Shown here piece after piece: positions 1 to 8,291 of a stretch of 64,000 nucleotides of DNA. The number at the start of each line of letters is the position of its first letter. Position 1 is the first letter of the stretch. The notes below the pieces were generated by a model, which worked only from the letters and a program-made list of their open reading frames with translations, made no database searches and was not told the origin of the DNA. Location of the stretch: contig JAFKFM010000006.1 of assembly GCA_017308135.1 (NCBI GenBank), forward strand, positions 313,724 through 377,723, given 5' to 3'. Position numbers and translations under genes: made by a program. The stretch comes from Alphaproteobacteria bacterium. Its GTDB lineage: Bacteria > Pseudomonadota > Alphaproteobacteria > CACIAM-22H2.

Positions 1-29
1 CGGCCGGCGATTTCGAAACTCCGGCTCAT
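1..29 (-). CDS. pseI: PseI-like pseudaminic acid synthase, N-terminal fragment at window edge
   Basis: Only the first ten codons are inside the window: the ATG at 27-29 reads M-S-R-S-F-E-I-A-G-R and runs off the left edge. Pseudaminate and sialate synthases (NeuB/PseI family) commonly begin with a phenylalanine, isoleucine, then a G-R pair, which this matches. The ATG overlaps the stop of the upstream PIG-L gene by 4 bp, so it is the next gene of the same minus-strand operon. The PseG-like gene two positions upstream makes PseI the expected product. The call rests on ten residues plus context; the enzyme would condense a 6-deoxy-diacetamido hexose with PEP. Confidence 0.5.
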
Positions 30-718
30 ACGCGGACCTCCCTGAGGATCGAGAATGCTTCCGCCGCCGGATGGCCGCATTGCGCGCCGCGCAGCGCGGC
101 GAGTGCGCGCACCGCTTCGATCGAGCGCGCGTGAGGAAACGGGCGCATCTCCGATTCGTAGGCGGCCAGGGCGGCAAATTTGGCGTCGAGATAAGGGGCC
201 ACCGAAACCCAGCGCGCGGGCGCGAAGGGCTCGGCGAGCGCGGTGGGCGACCATTCGGTGCTCGACGGCGTTTCGTAGGCGTAGATCGCGCGCACCGATT
301 GGCCGGGCAGCGGACGGCAAGCGGTCAGCACGGCGACGGCGGCGACGCGGTGATCGACGTTGAGATCGCCCGGATGATGCGTATAGACGACGGCCGGCCG
401 GCACGCCGCGACCGTCCGTTCGACGCATTTCACGACATCGATCAACGGAACGGAATCCATCCGATTGTCCGGAAATCCGCCGAATTCCGGCGGCCGCACA
501 CCCAGCGCCGCGGCCGCGTTTTGCGCCACCGCGCGCAAGGCTTCGATATCCGCCGCGCGCGCGCGCGCGTCGCGCGACGGATCGCGCGACGTGATCCCTT
601 CCGCCAGAATGAGGACGTGCACGTCGTCCCCTTCGGCGGCATGGCGCGCCAGCGTGGCACCGCAGCCGAGAACTTCGTCGTCCGGATGCGCGGCGACGAC
701 GAGAACGCTGTCCTTCAT
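26..718 (-). CDS. PIG-L (LmbE) family N-deacetylase
   Basis: A 230-residue protein of the PIG-L zinc deacetylase family. The N-terminal metal motif A-H-P-D-D-E is at residues 10-15, and a second histidine cluster (T-H-H-P-G-D-L-N-V-D-H) lies near the middle, as in GlcNAc-PI and mycothiol-type deacetylases. The length is normal for the family. Its start overlaps the stop of the formyltransferase gene (ATGA at 715-718) and its stop overlaps the PseI-like start, so the three are translationally coupled. In this setting it probably removes an acyl group from an amino-sugar or nonulosonic-acid intermediate; the exact substrate is not shown by the sequence. Confidence 0.85.
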   Translation of the reverse strand: MKDSVLVVAAHPDDEVLGCGATLARHAAEGDDVHVLILAEGITSRDPSRDARARAADIEALRAVAQNAAAALGVRPPEFGGFPDNRMDSVPLIDVVKCVERTVAACRPAVVYTHHPGDLNVDHRVAAVAVLTACRPLPGQSVRAIYAYETPSSTEWSPTALAEPFAPARWVSVAPYLDAKFAALAAYESEMRPFPHARSIEAVRALAALRGAQCGHPAAEAFSILREVRV

Positions 719-1404
719 TCCTTTTCTCCCCGCATGCGCCGGAACACGACGCGCGCCGTCACGCGATCTGCCGCCGTTTCGGCTTCGGAAAATTCCAGCC
801 GCCAGCCGTCGAAATCCAAAAACGCGGGCGGATAGCCTTCCGCGTCGAGCATTCGGATATGGTCGTATAAACCTTCCGCCGTCGCCGCCGCCGGCAGGGC
901 GCTCTGTTGGGGCGTCCGGCGGCGGAACACGACCGGCTCACCGCTTTGCGGTACCGGCGCAGGCTCGCGCGCGACCATCTCCTCGGCCAAATCGTAGACC
1001 ATTTCAGCCGCGCGCTCGAATATCTCCTGCGCCCGGCCCGAAAGATCGAGCGGCCGTTTCAAATAGACGGGGCCCGCGTCCAGCTCGCGCTCCATGCGCA
1101 ACGCCGTCAGCATCGTCGAACGATGGCCGCGCGCGATCAGGTTCTGCAGCGGGCTTCCGCCGCGGCCATAGGGCACGTCGGCCATGTGGAAGCAAACGCA
1201 TTCCCAGTTCCGCCAGATCGCTTCCGGAACCTCCCAGCTCCAATGCGGAAAAAAGACGTAGCGCGGCCGGATGTCGCGCAATAACGCCTCGGTCAGATCC
1301 TCGCGCCGCTCGATCAGATGCCAGGCGCCCGGCAGGCGCGGCGTGCGGCGTTCGAAGGCGGACCGGTTCCACGGGTGCCGGGCGGCGACGACGTAACTTT
1401 TCAT
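715..1404 (-). CDS. Formyltransferase-like enzyme of nonulosonic acid operon
   Basis: A 229-residue protein resembling the catalytic half of methionyl-tRNA formyltransferase and sugar N-formyltransferases. A central stretch reads H-M-A-D-V-P-Y-G-R-G-G-S-P-L-Q-N, followed by a T-M-L-T-A-L-R region and a D-A-G-P-V-Y motif, the usual order in the family. The ATG at 1402-1404 (M-K-S-Y-V-V-A-A-R) was chosen because it overlaps the PseG stop as ATGA and begins the conserved fold; an in-frame extension upstream lies inside pseG. It sits between PseG/H and a PIG-L deacetylase, which suggests N-formyl replaces N-acetyl on the final sugar. That is inference. Confidence 0.75.
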   Translation of the reverse strand: MKSYVVAARHPWNRSAFERRTPRLPGAWHLIERREDLTEALLRDIRPRYVFFPHWSWEVPEAIWRNWECVCFHMADVPYGRGGSPLQNLIARGHRSTMLTALRMERELDAGPVYLKRPLDLSGRAQEIFERAAEMVYDLAEEMVAREPAPVPQSGEPVVFRRRTPQQSALPAAATAEGLYDHIRMLDAEGYPPAFLDFDGWRLEFSEAETAADRVTARVVFRRMRGEKE

Positions 1405-2834
1405 GCGTGCGCTCCCCGCGGCTCGCGAACATAAGATTCCGGACCAACGGGCCGGTAGCCGGCGGCGCTGAACATGCGATGGGACGCTTCGTTCGCCGCC
1501 AGAACATGCGCGCGGAGGCGGGCGTTCGGCATCAACTCGTCGAGCAACGCCAGCGCCGTCCGGCCGATTCCCCGGCCCGCACGCGCGGGGTCGATCAGGA
1601 TCGAGACTTCCCATCCGTCGTCGCGGCGATCGGCGCGCACGATACCGGCCGGCCGCGCATCCGACTCGACGACGTAAAAAACGCCGTCGGGACGCCGCAG
1701 GCGGTCCGCGAACCACGCCACATGTTCGTCGCGCGCGGGCGGATTCGGATTGCGGAAATGGCGGCGCACCCGCGGATCGCTCTGCCATCCGAACACGATG
1801 TCGCAATCAGCCGGCGTGGCGGGACGCAGATGGACCGGCGCGCCCGCCCGATCCACGGGCGGATCGATCGCGCGGGCCACGCGCATGGCGCCACGGCCGT
1901 CGCACAGCGCCCACGCCTTGCCGGCCATCGCGGCATAGCCGGCGGAGTCGTCCAAAAGATCGCCAACCGCGCGCGCGATCCGATCGGGTGCCGCCGTATC
2001 CAAATCCCCCGCGACGCGGGCGGCGCCCGCGGCGGCAAGGGCGGCGGCGTTGCGCCGCTGGTTCTCCGCCGTCACGACGACGACGCCGGGAACGCCGAGG
2101 CAGCACATCTCCCAGACAGTGCCGCCGCCGGCCGTGACCACGAGGTCGGCGCGCGCGATCGCGGCGGCGAGATCGCTCCACCCGCGCCGCAACTCGACGC
2201 CGGGCGGGGCGGGAAAATCGGCGGCGTCCGGGCCGCCGATCGCTTCGACCGTCACGGAGCCGAGCGCGGCGATTTTCGCGGCCACTTCGGCGATTCGCGC
2301 GACGGGCGTGGAGGCGCCCAACGTCACCAGCACGCGGCGCCCGGCGCCAGGCGCCCGGCGCGGATCGCGCCGCGCGGCGGCGAAGGCCGGGCGCAGCAAG
2401 GCGTAAACCGGGCCGGTCAGCGCGCGCACCGGACCGTAACCGGCCGCATCGATTCCGGGCGCGGGATTGACGATGATATCGCCGCGCAACGGCGCGCCGG
2501 GTCCATCGTCGATCCGCACGAGGCGCCCCGCGTCAGGGGCGATCGCCGCGGCGAAAGCATCGCCGAGCTCGTAGTGATCGACGATCGCGGCGTCCGGCGC
2601 GCGGCCGCAAGCCGCCAGGGCGGATGCGGCGTGCGTCTCCGGCGGACCTTGGAGTTCGACGATCTCGCGCGCGCCGTCGCCGCCGGGCAGCGCGAAGCCG
2701 CCCGCCGCACGCGCGTGAACGCAACGCCAGCCCAATGCCGCGAGGGCGTCGCCCAGTGCGGCGCAGCGCACCAAATGGCCCGCGCCGATGCGCGCGTTCC
2801 CGTCAGCGCGGATCAGTGCGACTCGTTCGGTCAA
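1401..2834 (-). CDS. pseG: PseG-type UDP-sugar hydrolase fused to a PseH-like GNAT acetyltransferase
   Basis: A 477-residue two-domain protein. Residues 1 to about 325 match PseG, the GT-B-like enzyme that cleaves UDP from UDP-2,4-diacetamido-2,4,6-trideoxy-L-altrose. The G-x-G-H-L-V-R-C motif near the N-terminus places H20 where the PseG catalytic histidine is expected. From about residue 334 a GNAT domain begins (H-L-R-P-A-T), with an acetyl-CoA loop R-A-G-R-G-I-G-R and a late N-E-A-S-H-R-M-F signature. PseH is a separate GNAT in Campylobacter-type clusters, so one polypeptide may do both steps. First gene of the minus operon; a promoter and operator lie about 170 bp upstream. Confidence 0.88.
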   Translation of the reverse strand: MTERVALIRADGNARIGAGHLVRCAALGDALAALGWRCVHARAAGGFALPGGDGAREIVELQGPPETHAASALAACGRAPDAAIVDHYELGDAFAAAIAPDAGRLVRIDDGPGAPLRGDIIVNPAPGIDAAGYGPVRALTGPVYALLRPAFAAARRDPRRAPGAGRRVLVTLGASTPVARIAEVAAKIAALGSVTVEAIGGPDAADFPAPPGVELRRGWSDLAAAIARADLVVTAGGGTVWEMCCLGVPGVVVVTAENQRRNAAALAAAGAARVAGDLDTAAPDRIARAVGDLLDDSAGYAAMAGKAWALCDGRGAMRVARAIDPPVDRAGAPVHLRPATPADCDIVFGWQSDPRVRRHFRNPNPPARDEHVAWFADRLRRPDGVFYVVESDARPAGIVRADRRDDGWEVSILIDPARAGRGIGRTALALLDELMPNARLRAHVLAANEASHRMFSAAGYRPVGPESYVREPRGAHA

Positions 2835-3005
2835 AGGATTCCTTCATGCGGCATACTCGCGCGAGGGGCCGGCCGGCGGAAATTGGGCCATAGCGATTAC
2901 ATAGGCTTTGCGCGTTTCCGCGCCGTTCCGTCCGACGGGCGCCGCGGCGCCACAAAGCCCGGCAAGCCCCGGGCGAGGCAGGGACATTTCTCGGATCGGC
3001 TGGAC

Positions 3006-3020
3006 GTTCACGACGTGAAC
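3006..3020. promoter_or_regulatory. Operator dyad GTTCA-N5-TGAAC, copy 1 (pseG / GT9 divergent region)
   Basis: A perfect 15-bp dyad GTTCACG-A-CGTGAAC lies between the divergent pseG-like and GT9 genes. On the plus strand it is preceded by TGGACG and followed by TATAGAT (3022-3028), resembling the arrangement at the other copies; on the minus strand it follows the -10 of the pse promoter. Matching dyads are at 12000 and 18976/19000. Confidence 0.7.
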
Positions 3021-3049
3021 ATATAGATTTTCATGCGCCCCGATGTCAA
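3020..3049 (-). promoter_or_regulatory. Predicted sigma-70 promoter of the pse-like operon
   Basis: On the minus strand a consensus -35 TTGACA (3044-3049) is separated by 18 nt from TATATG (3020-3025), about 185 bp upstream of the pseG start. The -10 abuts the dyad at 3006-3020, so a protein bound there would cover the start site. Predicted by eye; no transcript evidence. Confidence 0.5.
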
Positions 3050-3082
3050 GAAATGTCTGTTTTCCTTTAAGTATTCGCGAGG

Positions 3083-4099
3083 TTGACGGTGGGTCTCGGC
3101 GGAAATTTGATGTGGAACGGCGTGATCGCCGCGCTGGCCCGAAAAGGGCGTCCGCTCGTGCTCGCCAAGCAGCCGAAATTTTCCGACATTCTGGCGCTGC
3201 GCGGCCACGATGCGGACGCCGCCCTCGGCGACGACCCTGTTTTTAGAGGTAATCCGCACGTCGCCTTCACCGTCCGGCGGCCCAAATCCGCCTTCGCGAA
3301 GCGCCTCGACACTTGGTTTCTGACGGCGCTGGAGAAGTTCGGCGCACGACGCGCGTGGGAACACGCGCTCCATCGCATCGCCCTCTCGCGGCGGGGGCCT
3401 TTGGTTCTCTACGTGGATATGGAGATCCACTCCTACGCCGCCGGCCAATCCGGCCCGCCCGGCCGGCGGCGCTTCGACTGGAAACCCGGCGGACACGCGA
3501 TCGCGACGATGCTGGCGGGATTCGCGCCCGACGAGGAAGCGGCACCGCCGCAAATCTATCTCGACGAGAGCGATCGGACGCGCGCCGAAGCCATGCTGCG
3601 CCAAGCGGGCGTCGAAGCGCCTTTTGTCGCCATCGAGCCGGAAACCAACCCGGAGTTTTTCGGGGAACTGCGCGCCTGGCCGTTCGAGCGTTGGCAAACG
3701 GTCGCCGACGCGCTGACCGCGGCCGGCGTTCGCGTCGTCCAGCTGGGCCTCGCGGATTCACGGCCGCTGGCCGGCACCGTCGATCTGCGGGGTCGCACCG
3801 ATTTCCGGACCGCTTGCGCGGTGCTCGCGCGGGCGCGTCTGTTCCTCGGCACCGAAAGCGGGCTCATGCACGCCGCGCGTGCCGTCGGAACCGATGCGAC
3901 GATCGTTTGGGGCGGCGTGACTTCCCCAGAATTCGCCGCTTATCCGGATTTCCACGATATCGTCTGCCGGCGCGTCGCGTGCGCGCCGTGCGGCAATCAA
4001 GGTTGGTGCGACAACGGGCGCATCTGCACGCTGGACATTTCAACCGAAGAGGTCGTCGGCAGGGTCCGCGCGCGGCTTGAACGGAGCATTGCCGCTTGA
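3083..4099 (+). CDS. GT9-family (heptosyltransferase-like) glycosyltransferase
   Basis: A 338-residue GT-B protein related to ADP-heptose:LPS heptosyltransferases (GT9). The C-terminal half carries the family pattern: an E-x-A/P-rich substrate strand, an F-R-T-A-C-A-V-L-A-R-A-R-L-F-L-G segment and the E-S-G-L-M-H-A-A-R-A-V-G loop. A cysteine-rich stretch (C-R-R-V-A-C-A-P-C-G-N-Q-G-W-C) precedes the C-terminus. The frame is closed upstream by a stop at 3068. The first start is TTG 3083, but GTG 3089 has a GAGG at 3079-3082 with 6-nt spacing and may be the true start. It lies just downstream of operator copy 1, divergent from the pse genes. Acceptor sugar unknown. Confidence 0.8.
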   Translation: MTVGLGGNLMWNGVIAALARKGRPLVLAKQPKFSDILALRGHDADAALGDDPVFRGNPHVAFTVRRPKSAFAKRLDTWFLTALEKFGARRAWEHALHRIALSRRGPLVLYVDMEIHSYAAGQSGPPGRRRFDWKPGGHAIATMLAGFAPDEEAAPPQIYLDESDRTRAEAMLRQAGVEAPFVAIEPETNPEFFGELRAWPFERWQTVADALTAAGVRVVQLGLADSRPLAGTVDLRGRTDFRTACAVLARARLFLGTESGLMHAARAVGTDATIVWGGVTSPEFAAYPDFHDIVCRRVACAPCGNQGWCDNGRICTLDISTEEVVGRVRARLERSIAA

Positions 4100-4223
4100 T
4101 TCGCCCGGCGCGCGACGCTACACACCCCACACTTGCCGCCGTTACCGGCCGCCCCGGCGCGACGATACCGCATGTTGGACCGGGCGGGTCCTCCGGGCGC
4201 TTGCCCCCCGCGAAAGCTGCGCC

Positions 4224-5543
4224 ATGACAGACGATCCGAACCCGACCGGCCGATACTCGACCGCCTCGGGCAAGACATTCGACTTCGTCCCGGGTTTCTA
4301 CGATTTCCACGTTCGCCATTACGGCCATCGGAAATCGGTTTCCAATGTCGTCGAAACCAGCGTGAACGCCGCCGGCGATCCCGGAGCGATCGACTATGCG
4401 ACGATCCGCGCCAAATTCAGCCGGGAACGCACGAGCGTGAAGACGCTCGTCGACTACGTTTCACGGGTCGTCCCGACATACCAGTTGCTCGAGGCTTTCG
4501 CCGATACGCGGTTCGCGCGGCCGGGCGGACGAGCGCTGGATATCGGCTGCGGCCGCGGCGTGCATTTGCGCCTTCTAAAAGGCTGGGGCTATATCGACGA
4601 AGCGGTCGGCATCGACGTTTACGACCATTGCACCGGCTTCGACGAGTCGAGTCTCGATCGAATGCATCGCCGGTTCAAATGGCTGCGCCACGCCGAGGCG
4701 ATGCAAGATCGAATCGCCGCGAAGCCGCCGTCCGAATGGTCGGAGATCGAATACCTGATCATGAACCGCGTGCCGACGGTGCGTAAGTTTGCGGCCGACT
4801 ACGGGCACCGGCCGGGTTCCGACATCTATCGCCTGAAGATGCGCCGCCGCCCGTCGATGGACCGGTTCGTCGCCGGAAACGTCTTCGAGTTCGAGGGTCA
4901 GTTCGACCTCGTCACCTCCTTCGCTTCGCTCGACTGGTTTCCGGCGGAACGGATATTCGGGAAGGTCGCGGACCTGCTGGCCGACGGCGGGTTTTTCTAC
5001 GTGTGGGTGACGAATTGGTGGCATGCGATGAACACGACGAACGTGTTCGGGCATTTCCCCTTCGCCGCGCAGCGGATGTCCAAATCCGATTTCGACGCCT
5101 ACGTTCGCGCGACGATGCCGGAGCACCACGAAACCATCATGAATTCGTATTCCTACTTCGATCCCGGTCACCCCACGCTTGCCGATCTCGTGGATACGGC
5201 GGGCGCGCACGGGCTGGTTCCGTTGACGTGGAGACAGAACGTCCTGCCGGATGCCGCCCGGCCGCGCGGCGGCTTATCATCCCTTGGGGTAGCCCAATTC
5301 GACCCGGCCGGCTTCTCGTCCGCTTGCGAGGATGCGAAGGCGGTGAAAGCCGGTTTGCGCTCGGTTGATATGCTTCCCTATAGCTATTCGATTTTGTTCC
5401 AGAAGACGCGCCGGGATTCGAAACTGGATGCGGGCAAGCTTGCCGCGATATCGGAGTCGATGCATCAGAGGCCGCGTGCGGATTCCGCCGCGGCGAGCAT
5501 CGTCCGGCGTCTCGGCAGCGCGATCTACAATCGTTTCGGGTAA
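4224..5543 (+). CDS. Class I SAM-dependent methyltransferase
   Basis: A 439-residue protein with a clear SAM-binding motif I (A-L-D-I-G-C-G-R-G-V-H) about 100 residues in, followed by an acidic strand (V-G-I-D-V-Y-D-H). The frame is open further upstream into the GT9 gene, but ATG 4224 (M-T-D-D-P-N-P-T-G-R-Y-S) starts after that gene ends. It is longer than a minimal methyltransferase, with extra sequence after the motif that contains a Trp/Phe-rich stretch. It is convergent with the next gene, leaving 25 bp between them. Probably methylates a sugar or lipid-linked glycan intermediate; the substrate cannot be read from the sequence. Confidence 0.75.
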   Translation: MTDDPNPTGRYSTASGKTFDFVPGFYDFHVRHYGHRKSVSNVVETSVNAAGDPGAIDYATIRAKFSRERTSVKTLVDYVSRVVPTYQLLEAFADTRFARPGGRALDIGCGRGVHLRLLKGWGYIDEAVGIDVYDHCTGFDESSLDRMHRRFKWLRHAEAMQDRIAAKPPSEWSEIEYLIMNRVPTVRKFAADYGHRPGSDIYRLKMRRRPSMDRFVAGNVFEFEGQFDLVTSFASLDWFPAERIFGKVADLLADGGFFYVWVTNWWHAMNTTNVFGHFPFAAQRMSKSDFDAYVRATMPEHHETIMNSYSYFDPGHPTLADLVDTAGAHGLVPLTWRQNVLPDAARPRGGLSSLGVAQFDPAGFSSACEDAKAVKAGLRSVDMLPYSYSILFQKTRRDSKLDAGKLAAISESMHQRPRADSAAASIVRRLGSAIYNRFG

Positions 5544-5568
5544 GCTCCGCCCCGGACGGCGCCTTGCG

Positions 5569-6345
5569 TCAGCCGCCGTCCGGCTTGCGCGCGACGGCAA
5601 GCAACATGTGCGCGACCGCCCGCGCGGGGACGAGCGGCGCCAACACCCGCGCGAGCGGCGGCGCGAATCGGCCCGCACGCCCCAAAGCACGCTGTAGACC
5701 GCTGATTTTGCCGATCGGCACGATGCGTTCGACCGCGAAACCCGCGATCGCCAATTCGCGCGCCAGTTCGCGGCGGGTCAGGCGCCATTGATAGAAGCGC
5801 ATCGGCGCGCCGGGCGGTTCGGTGATGACGGCGCCCGCACCGGCCAGCGCGTGACGCAGATTGTCGAAAGGCACCGAGATCGCGAGCCGCGCGCCGGGCT
5901 TCAGCAGCCGATACGCCTCGCGCAAGCAGCCCTGCTGCCCATCCTCGAAATGCTCGAAAACGCCCCACGAGAAATAAAAGTCGAAACTCGCGCCGGGCAG
6001 GCCGGTCGCGCGGATGTCGGCGACCCGGAACGAACCCCCGCCGAACAGGCCGTTGAGCTGCGCCACAGTCTCTTCGGCGATGTCGAGTCCGACCGCATCG
6101 AACCCGCGCGTGCGCATATGCTGGGTCCACGCGCCGAGACCGCAACCGCCGTCGAGCACGCGCGCGCCCGCGGGCAGCGCATCGAGGACCGGCGCGATCG
6201 CCCGATATTCTTCGGCGCGCGTCACGTCCGCGATCGCTTTGGCCGGACCGCCTTCCTCCCGCCAGATCGCCGCCCAATGATCGGCGATAAAGCGGGTCTC
6301 GTCCCGCGCTTCGCCGGAGCGGACGGCCATATGGTCCTTGCGCAT
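5569..6345 (-). CDS. Class I SAM-dependent methyltransferase
   Basis: A 258-residue methyltransferase of the Methyltransf_11/25 type. Motif I V-L-D-G-G-C-G-L-G-A-W lies near residue 65, the acidic strand V-G-L-D-I-A-E follows, and the post-motif F-S-W-G-V-F-E-H-F-E-D is typical of small-molecule or sugar methyltransferases. The C-terminal 60 residues are hydrophobic and arginine-rich (A-P-P-L-A-R-V-L-A-P-L-V-P-A) and may contact the membrane. It is the last gene of the minus operon that begins with the radical SAM gene; only 3 bp separate it from the upstream glycosyltransferase. Confidence 0.8.
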   Translation of the reverse strand: MRKDHMAVRSGEARDETRFIADHWAAIWREEGGPAKAIADVTRAEEYRAIAPVLDALPAGARVLDGGCGLGAWTQHMRTRGFDAVGLDIAEETVAQLNGLFGGGSFRVADIRATGLPGASFDFYFSWGVFEHFEDGQQGCLREAYRLLKPGARLAISVPFDNLRHALAGAGAVITEPPGAPMRFYQWRLTRRELARELAIAGFAVERIVPIGKISGLQRALGRAGRFAPPLARVLAPLVPARAVAHMLLAVARKPDGG

Positions 6346-6348
6346 CGT

Positions 6349-7341
6349 TCAACTCCTTCCGCGGAACCGCCAGCGCGCACGCCACGCGGCGAAAGCGCCC
6401 AACCGTTTGGGCGTCAGATGCCCCGCAGCGCTGGCGGCCACGAGTTCGCGCGCGAATGCGACATAGGCGCCCGCGATGTCGGCGATCGTCGGCACGCGAA
6501 TCGCGGCGCGGAAGGCGTCATACTCGGCCGCAACGCGCGCGATCAGCGCGGGAATTTCGGTCGCCGTCCGGAACAGAACGCCGCCAGTACCGACCAGTTC
6601 GGGATGGCCGCCGTCGGCGCGCGCGATGGCCGGCAAGCCCACCGTCAGCGCCTCGATCAGACTGTTCGAACATGGATCCTTGCGCGAAGCGGTAACGAAA
6701 ACGTCGTGCGCGGCGAGTTCAACGGCAAGTCCCGAGCTGGGCAGCGGCGGCAATACGCGGATATTCGCGAAGGACACCGGCGCGTTGCCGACGAATGTCA
6801 TTTCGATTCGCGAGAAATCGAGATTGGTATCGAGCCAAGCGTAGTCGTCGAACCCTTTGTTCGGATTCGCGGACCAGCTGGTCGCGATCAAACGCAGACG
6901 CGGTCCGCAAGCGCGCGCGGGGCGCGGCTTGAAAATGGCCGGGTCGGCGGCGTTGCCGATGACAGCTTCGGGCCCGTCCGTCGGCCAGCCGAGTTCGCGG
7001 TTCGCGCTACGGCACCATTGTGATTGGAACACCGTCGCGTCGGCGATCAGGGCATTGGCGTCGATCGCCAAGGCGTCGCGCGGATCGTCCGGCTTGTTGT
7101 AAAGCCGCATCGGACCATCGACCCGGTGGACGAAAATGGCTTTCGGATTGTCGCGACGCAAAGCGATCGCGGCGCGCGCATTCTGATAGCTGTTGAAGAG
7201 AATGACGTCCGCGCTCGTCCCGGTCGGATCGTGGAGCCCGCGGGTTTCGAAGGCGCCTTTGAGCGCGCGCAGGAATTGGTTGCCGCCGCCGGTCGGCGCA
7301 TCGATGGTCGGGAAAGCGACATGGAAGACGGGATCCGTCAT
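6349..7341 (-). CDS. Group 1 (GT4-like) glycosyltransferase
   Basis: A 330-residue GT-B protein. The start M-T-D-P-V-F-H-V-A-F-P (ATG 7339-7341) overlaps the upstream stop as ATGA; the frame stays open upstream only inside the nitroreductase gene. Family features are a glycine-rich N-terminal loop (T-G-G-G-N-Q-F-L), a middle S-W-S-A-N-P-N-K-G-F-D-D substrate strand and the C-terminal D-V-F-V-T-A-S-R-K-D-P-C-S-N-S-L-I-E-A-L nucleotide-sugar site, where the usual E-x7-E becomes D/E variants. Sits in the radical SAM operon; presumably adds one residue to a repeat unit. Confidence 0.78.
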   Translation of the reverse strand: MTDPVFHVAFPTIDAPTGGGNQFLRALKGAFETRGLHDPTGTSADVILFNSYQNARAAIALRRDNPKAIFVHRVDGPMRLYNKPDDPRDALAIDANALIADATVFQSQWCRSANRELGWPTDGPEAVIGNAADPAIFKPRPARACGPRLRLIATSWSANPNKGFDDYAWLDTNLDFSRIEMTFVGNAPVSFANIRVLPPLPSSGLAVELAAHDVFVTASRKDPCSNSLIEALTVGLPAIARADGGHPELVGTGGVLFRTATEIPALIARVAAEYDAFRAAIRVPTIADIAGAYVAFARELVAASAAGHLTPKRLGAFAAWRARWRFRGRS

Positions 7342-8282
7342 TCCGGCGATCCGCCGAAACGTTCGCGATGGGAAAGGCTTGCGAGCGGCCGGCGCGGAAC
7401 CATGCAAACGGCGTTCGACTTGCGGCCGATCGCGATGGCCGCGCCGATCACCATGTAGGGCGGCAATCCGAGTGCGCGATAGATTTCGTCCTGACGCGCC
7501 ATATGCGCGTCCGAGATCAGCGAGACCCAGCACGCGGCAAGGTTGGCGGCTTCGGCCGCCAGCAAGCAATTCTGCGCCGCCGCCGCGACGTCTTGGAACA
7601 TCACGAGATGCTGCTCGAACGGCTTGTAATGGCGCCGGTCGGTGGCGATCACGATGCCGGTCGGCACCGCACCGGCCCATTGCGCGGCGCCGGCGGCGGC
7701 GCCGAAAACCAGATCGAGCGTTTCGCGCCGGCGGATCGTGATGAAGGCGAGCGGTTGGGCGTTGCAGGAAGTCGGCGCATAGGCGCCCGCCTCGACGATC
7801 GGTTCGAGCGTCGCGTCGTCCAACGCCTCGGGCGCGAAGCGCCGCGTGGAGCGACGCTGCACCACTATTTTGCGCAACGTCGCCGCGTAGGAGTCCGGCC
7901 AAGGTTTGGCTTGCGCCGCGTGCATGAAGCAAACGAAGCCGTCGGGATAGCGCTCGTATTCGTGGGCGAGCTTGCGCAGATAGAAATGGCAGTCGTCTTC
8001 CATGCCTTCGGGCGAATCGAGATAGCGCATCAGCGCTGCGTAGCACGCGTCGAGTTCGGGCGTGCGCGCGTATCCGCAGAGCATCGCCTTTTCGAGATAA
8101 TGCGCGTTCTTGAAATTGATGTGCGAAATTCGCGATACGGGCCCTTCGCCGCGGCGCGCGGCGTGGCGATGTTGGATCCAGGCGTAGCGAAGAAACAAGC
8201 GCAATACGACCGTCTTCTCCCAAGTCGAACGCTTGAGATGGCCCAAGGCACGGCGGATCGCTACGAGCGGGTTGAATGACAT
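7338..8282 (-). CDS. Nitroreductase-fold protein with N-terminal extension
   Basis: A 314-residue protein whose C-terminal two thirds match the FMN-dependent nitroreductase fold: R-R-S-T-R-R-F (phosphate-binding start), A-P-T-S-C-N-A-Q-P for FMN contact, and a late A-A-N-L-A-A-C-W-V-S-L helix. The first 130 residues are not part of that fold; they contain a conserved-looking tract K-N-A-H-Y-L-E-K-A-M-L-C-G-Y-A-R. Proteins of this shape occur in polysaccharide clusters, but a substrate is not established to my knowledge. It lies 9 bp after the unknown helical protein gene and overlaps the next glycosyltransferase by 4 bp. Redox modification of a sugar is an inference. Confidence 0.72.
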   Translation of the reverse strand: MSFNPLVAIRRALGHLKRSTWEKTVVLRLFLRYAWIQHRHAARRGEGPVSRISHINFKNAHYLEKAMLCGYARTPELDACYAALMRYLDSPEGMEDDCHFYLRKLAHEYERYPDGFVCFMHAAQAKPWPDSYAATLRKIVVQRRSTRRFAPEALDDATLEPIVEAGAYAPTSCNAQPLAFITIRRRETLDLVFGAAAGAAQWAGAVPTGIVIATDRRHYKPFEQHLVMFQDVAAAAQNCLLAAEAANLAACWVSLISDAHMARQDEIYRALGLPPYMVIGAAIAIGRKSNAVCMVPRRPLASLSHRERFGGSPE

Positions 8283-8291
8283 GTCGGCGTC

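Noticed and set aside
465-3026. Very long open frame on the plus strand opposite the pse-like genes
   Set aside because: It is antisense to three well-supported minus-strand genes, is rich in Arg, Ala and Pro as expected for shadow frames in high-GC DNA, and has no domain.
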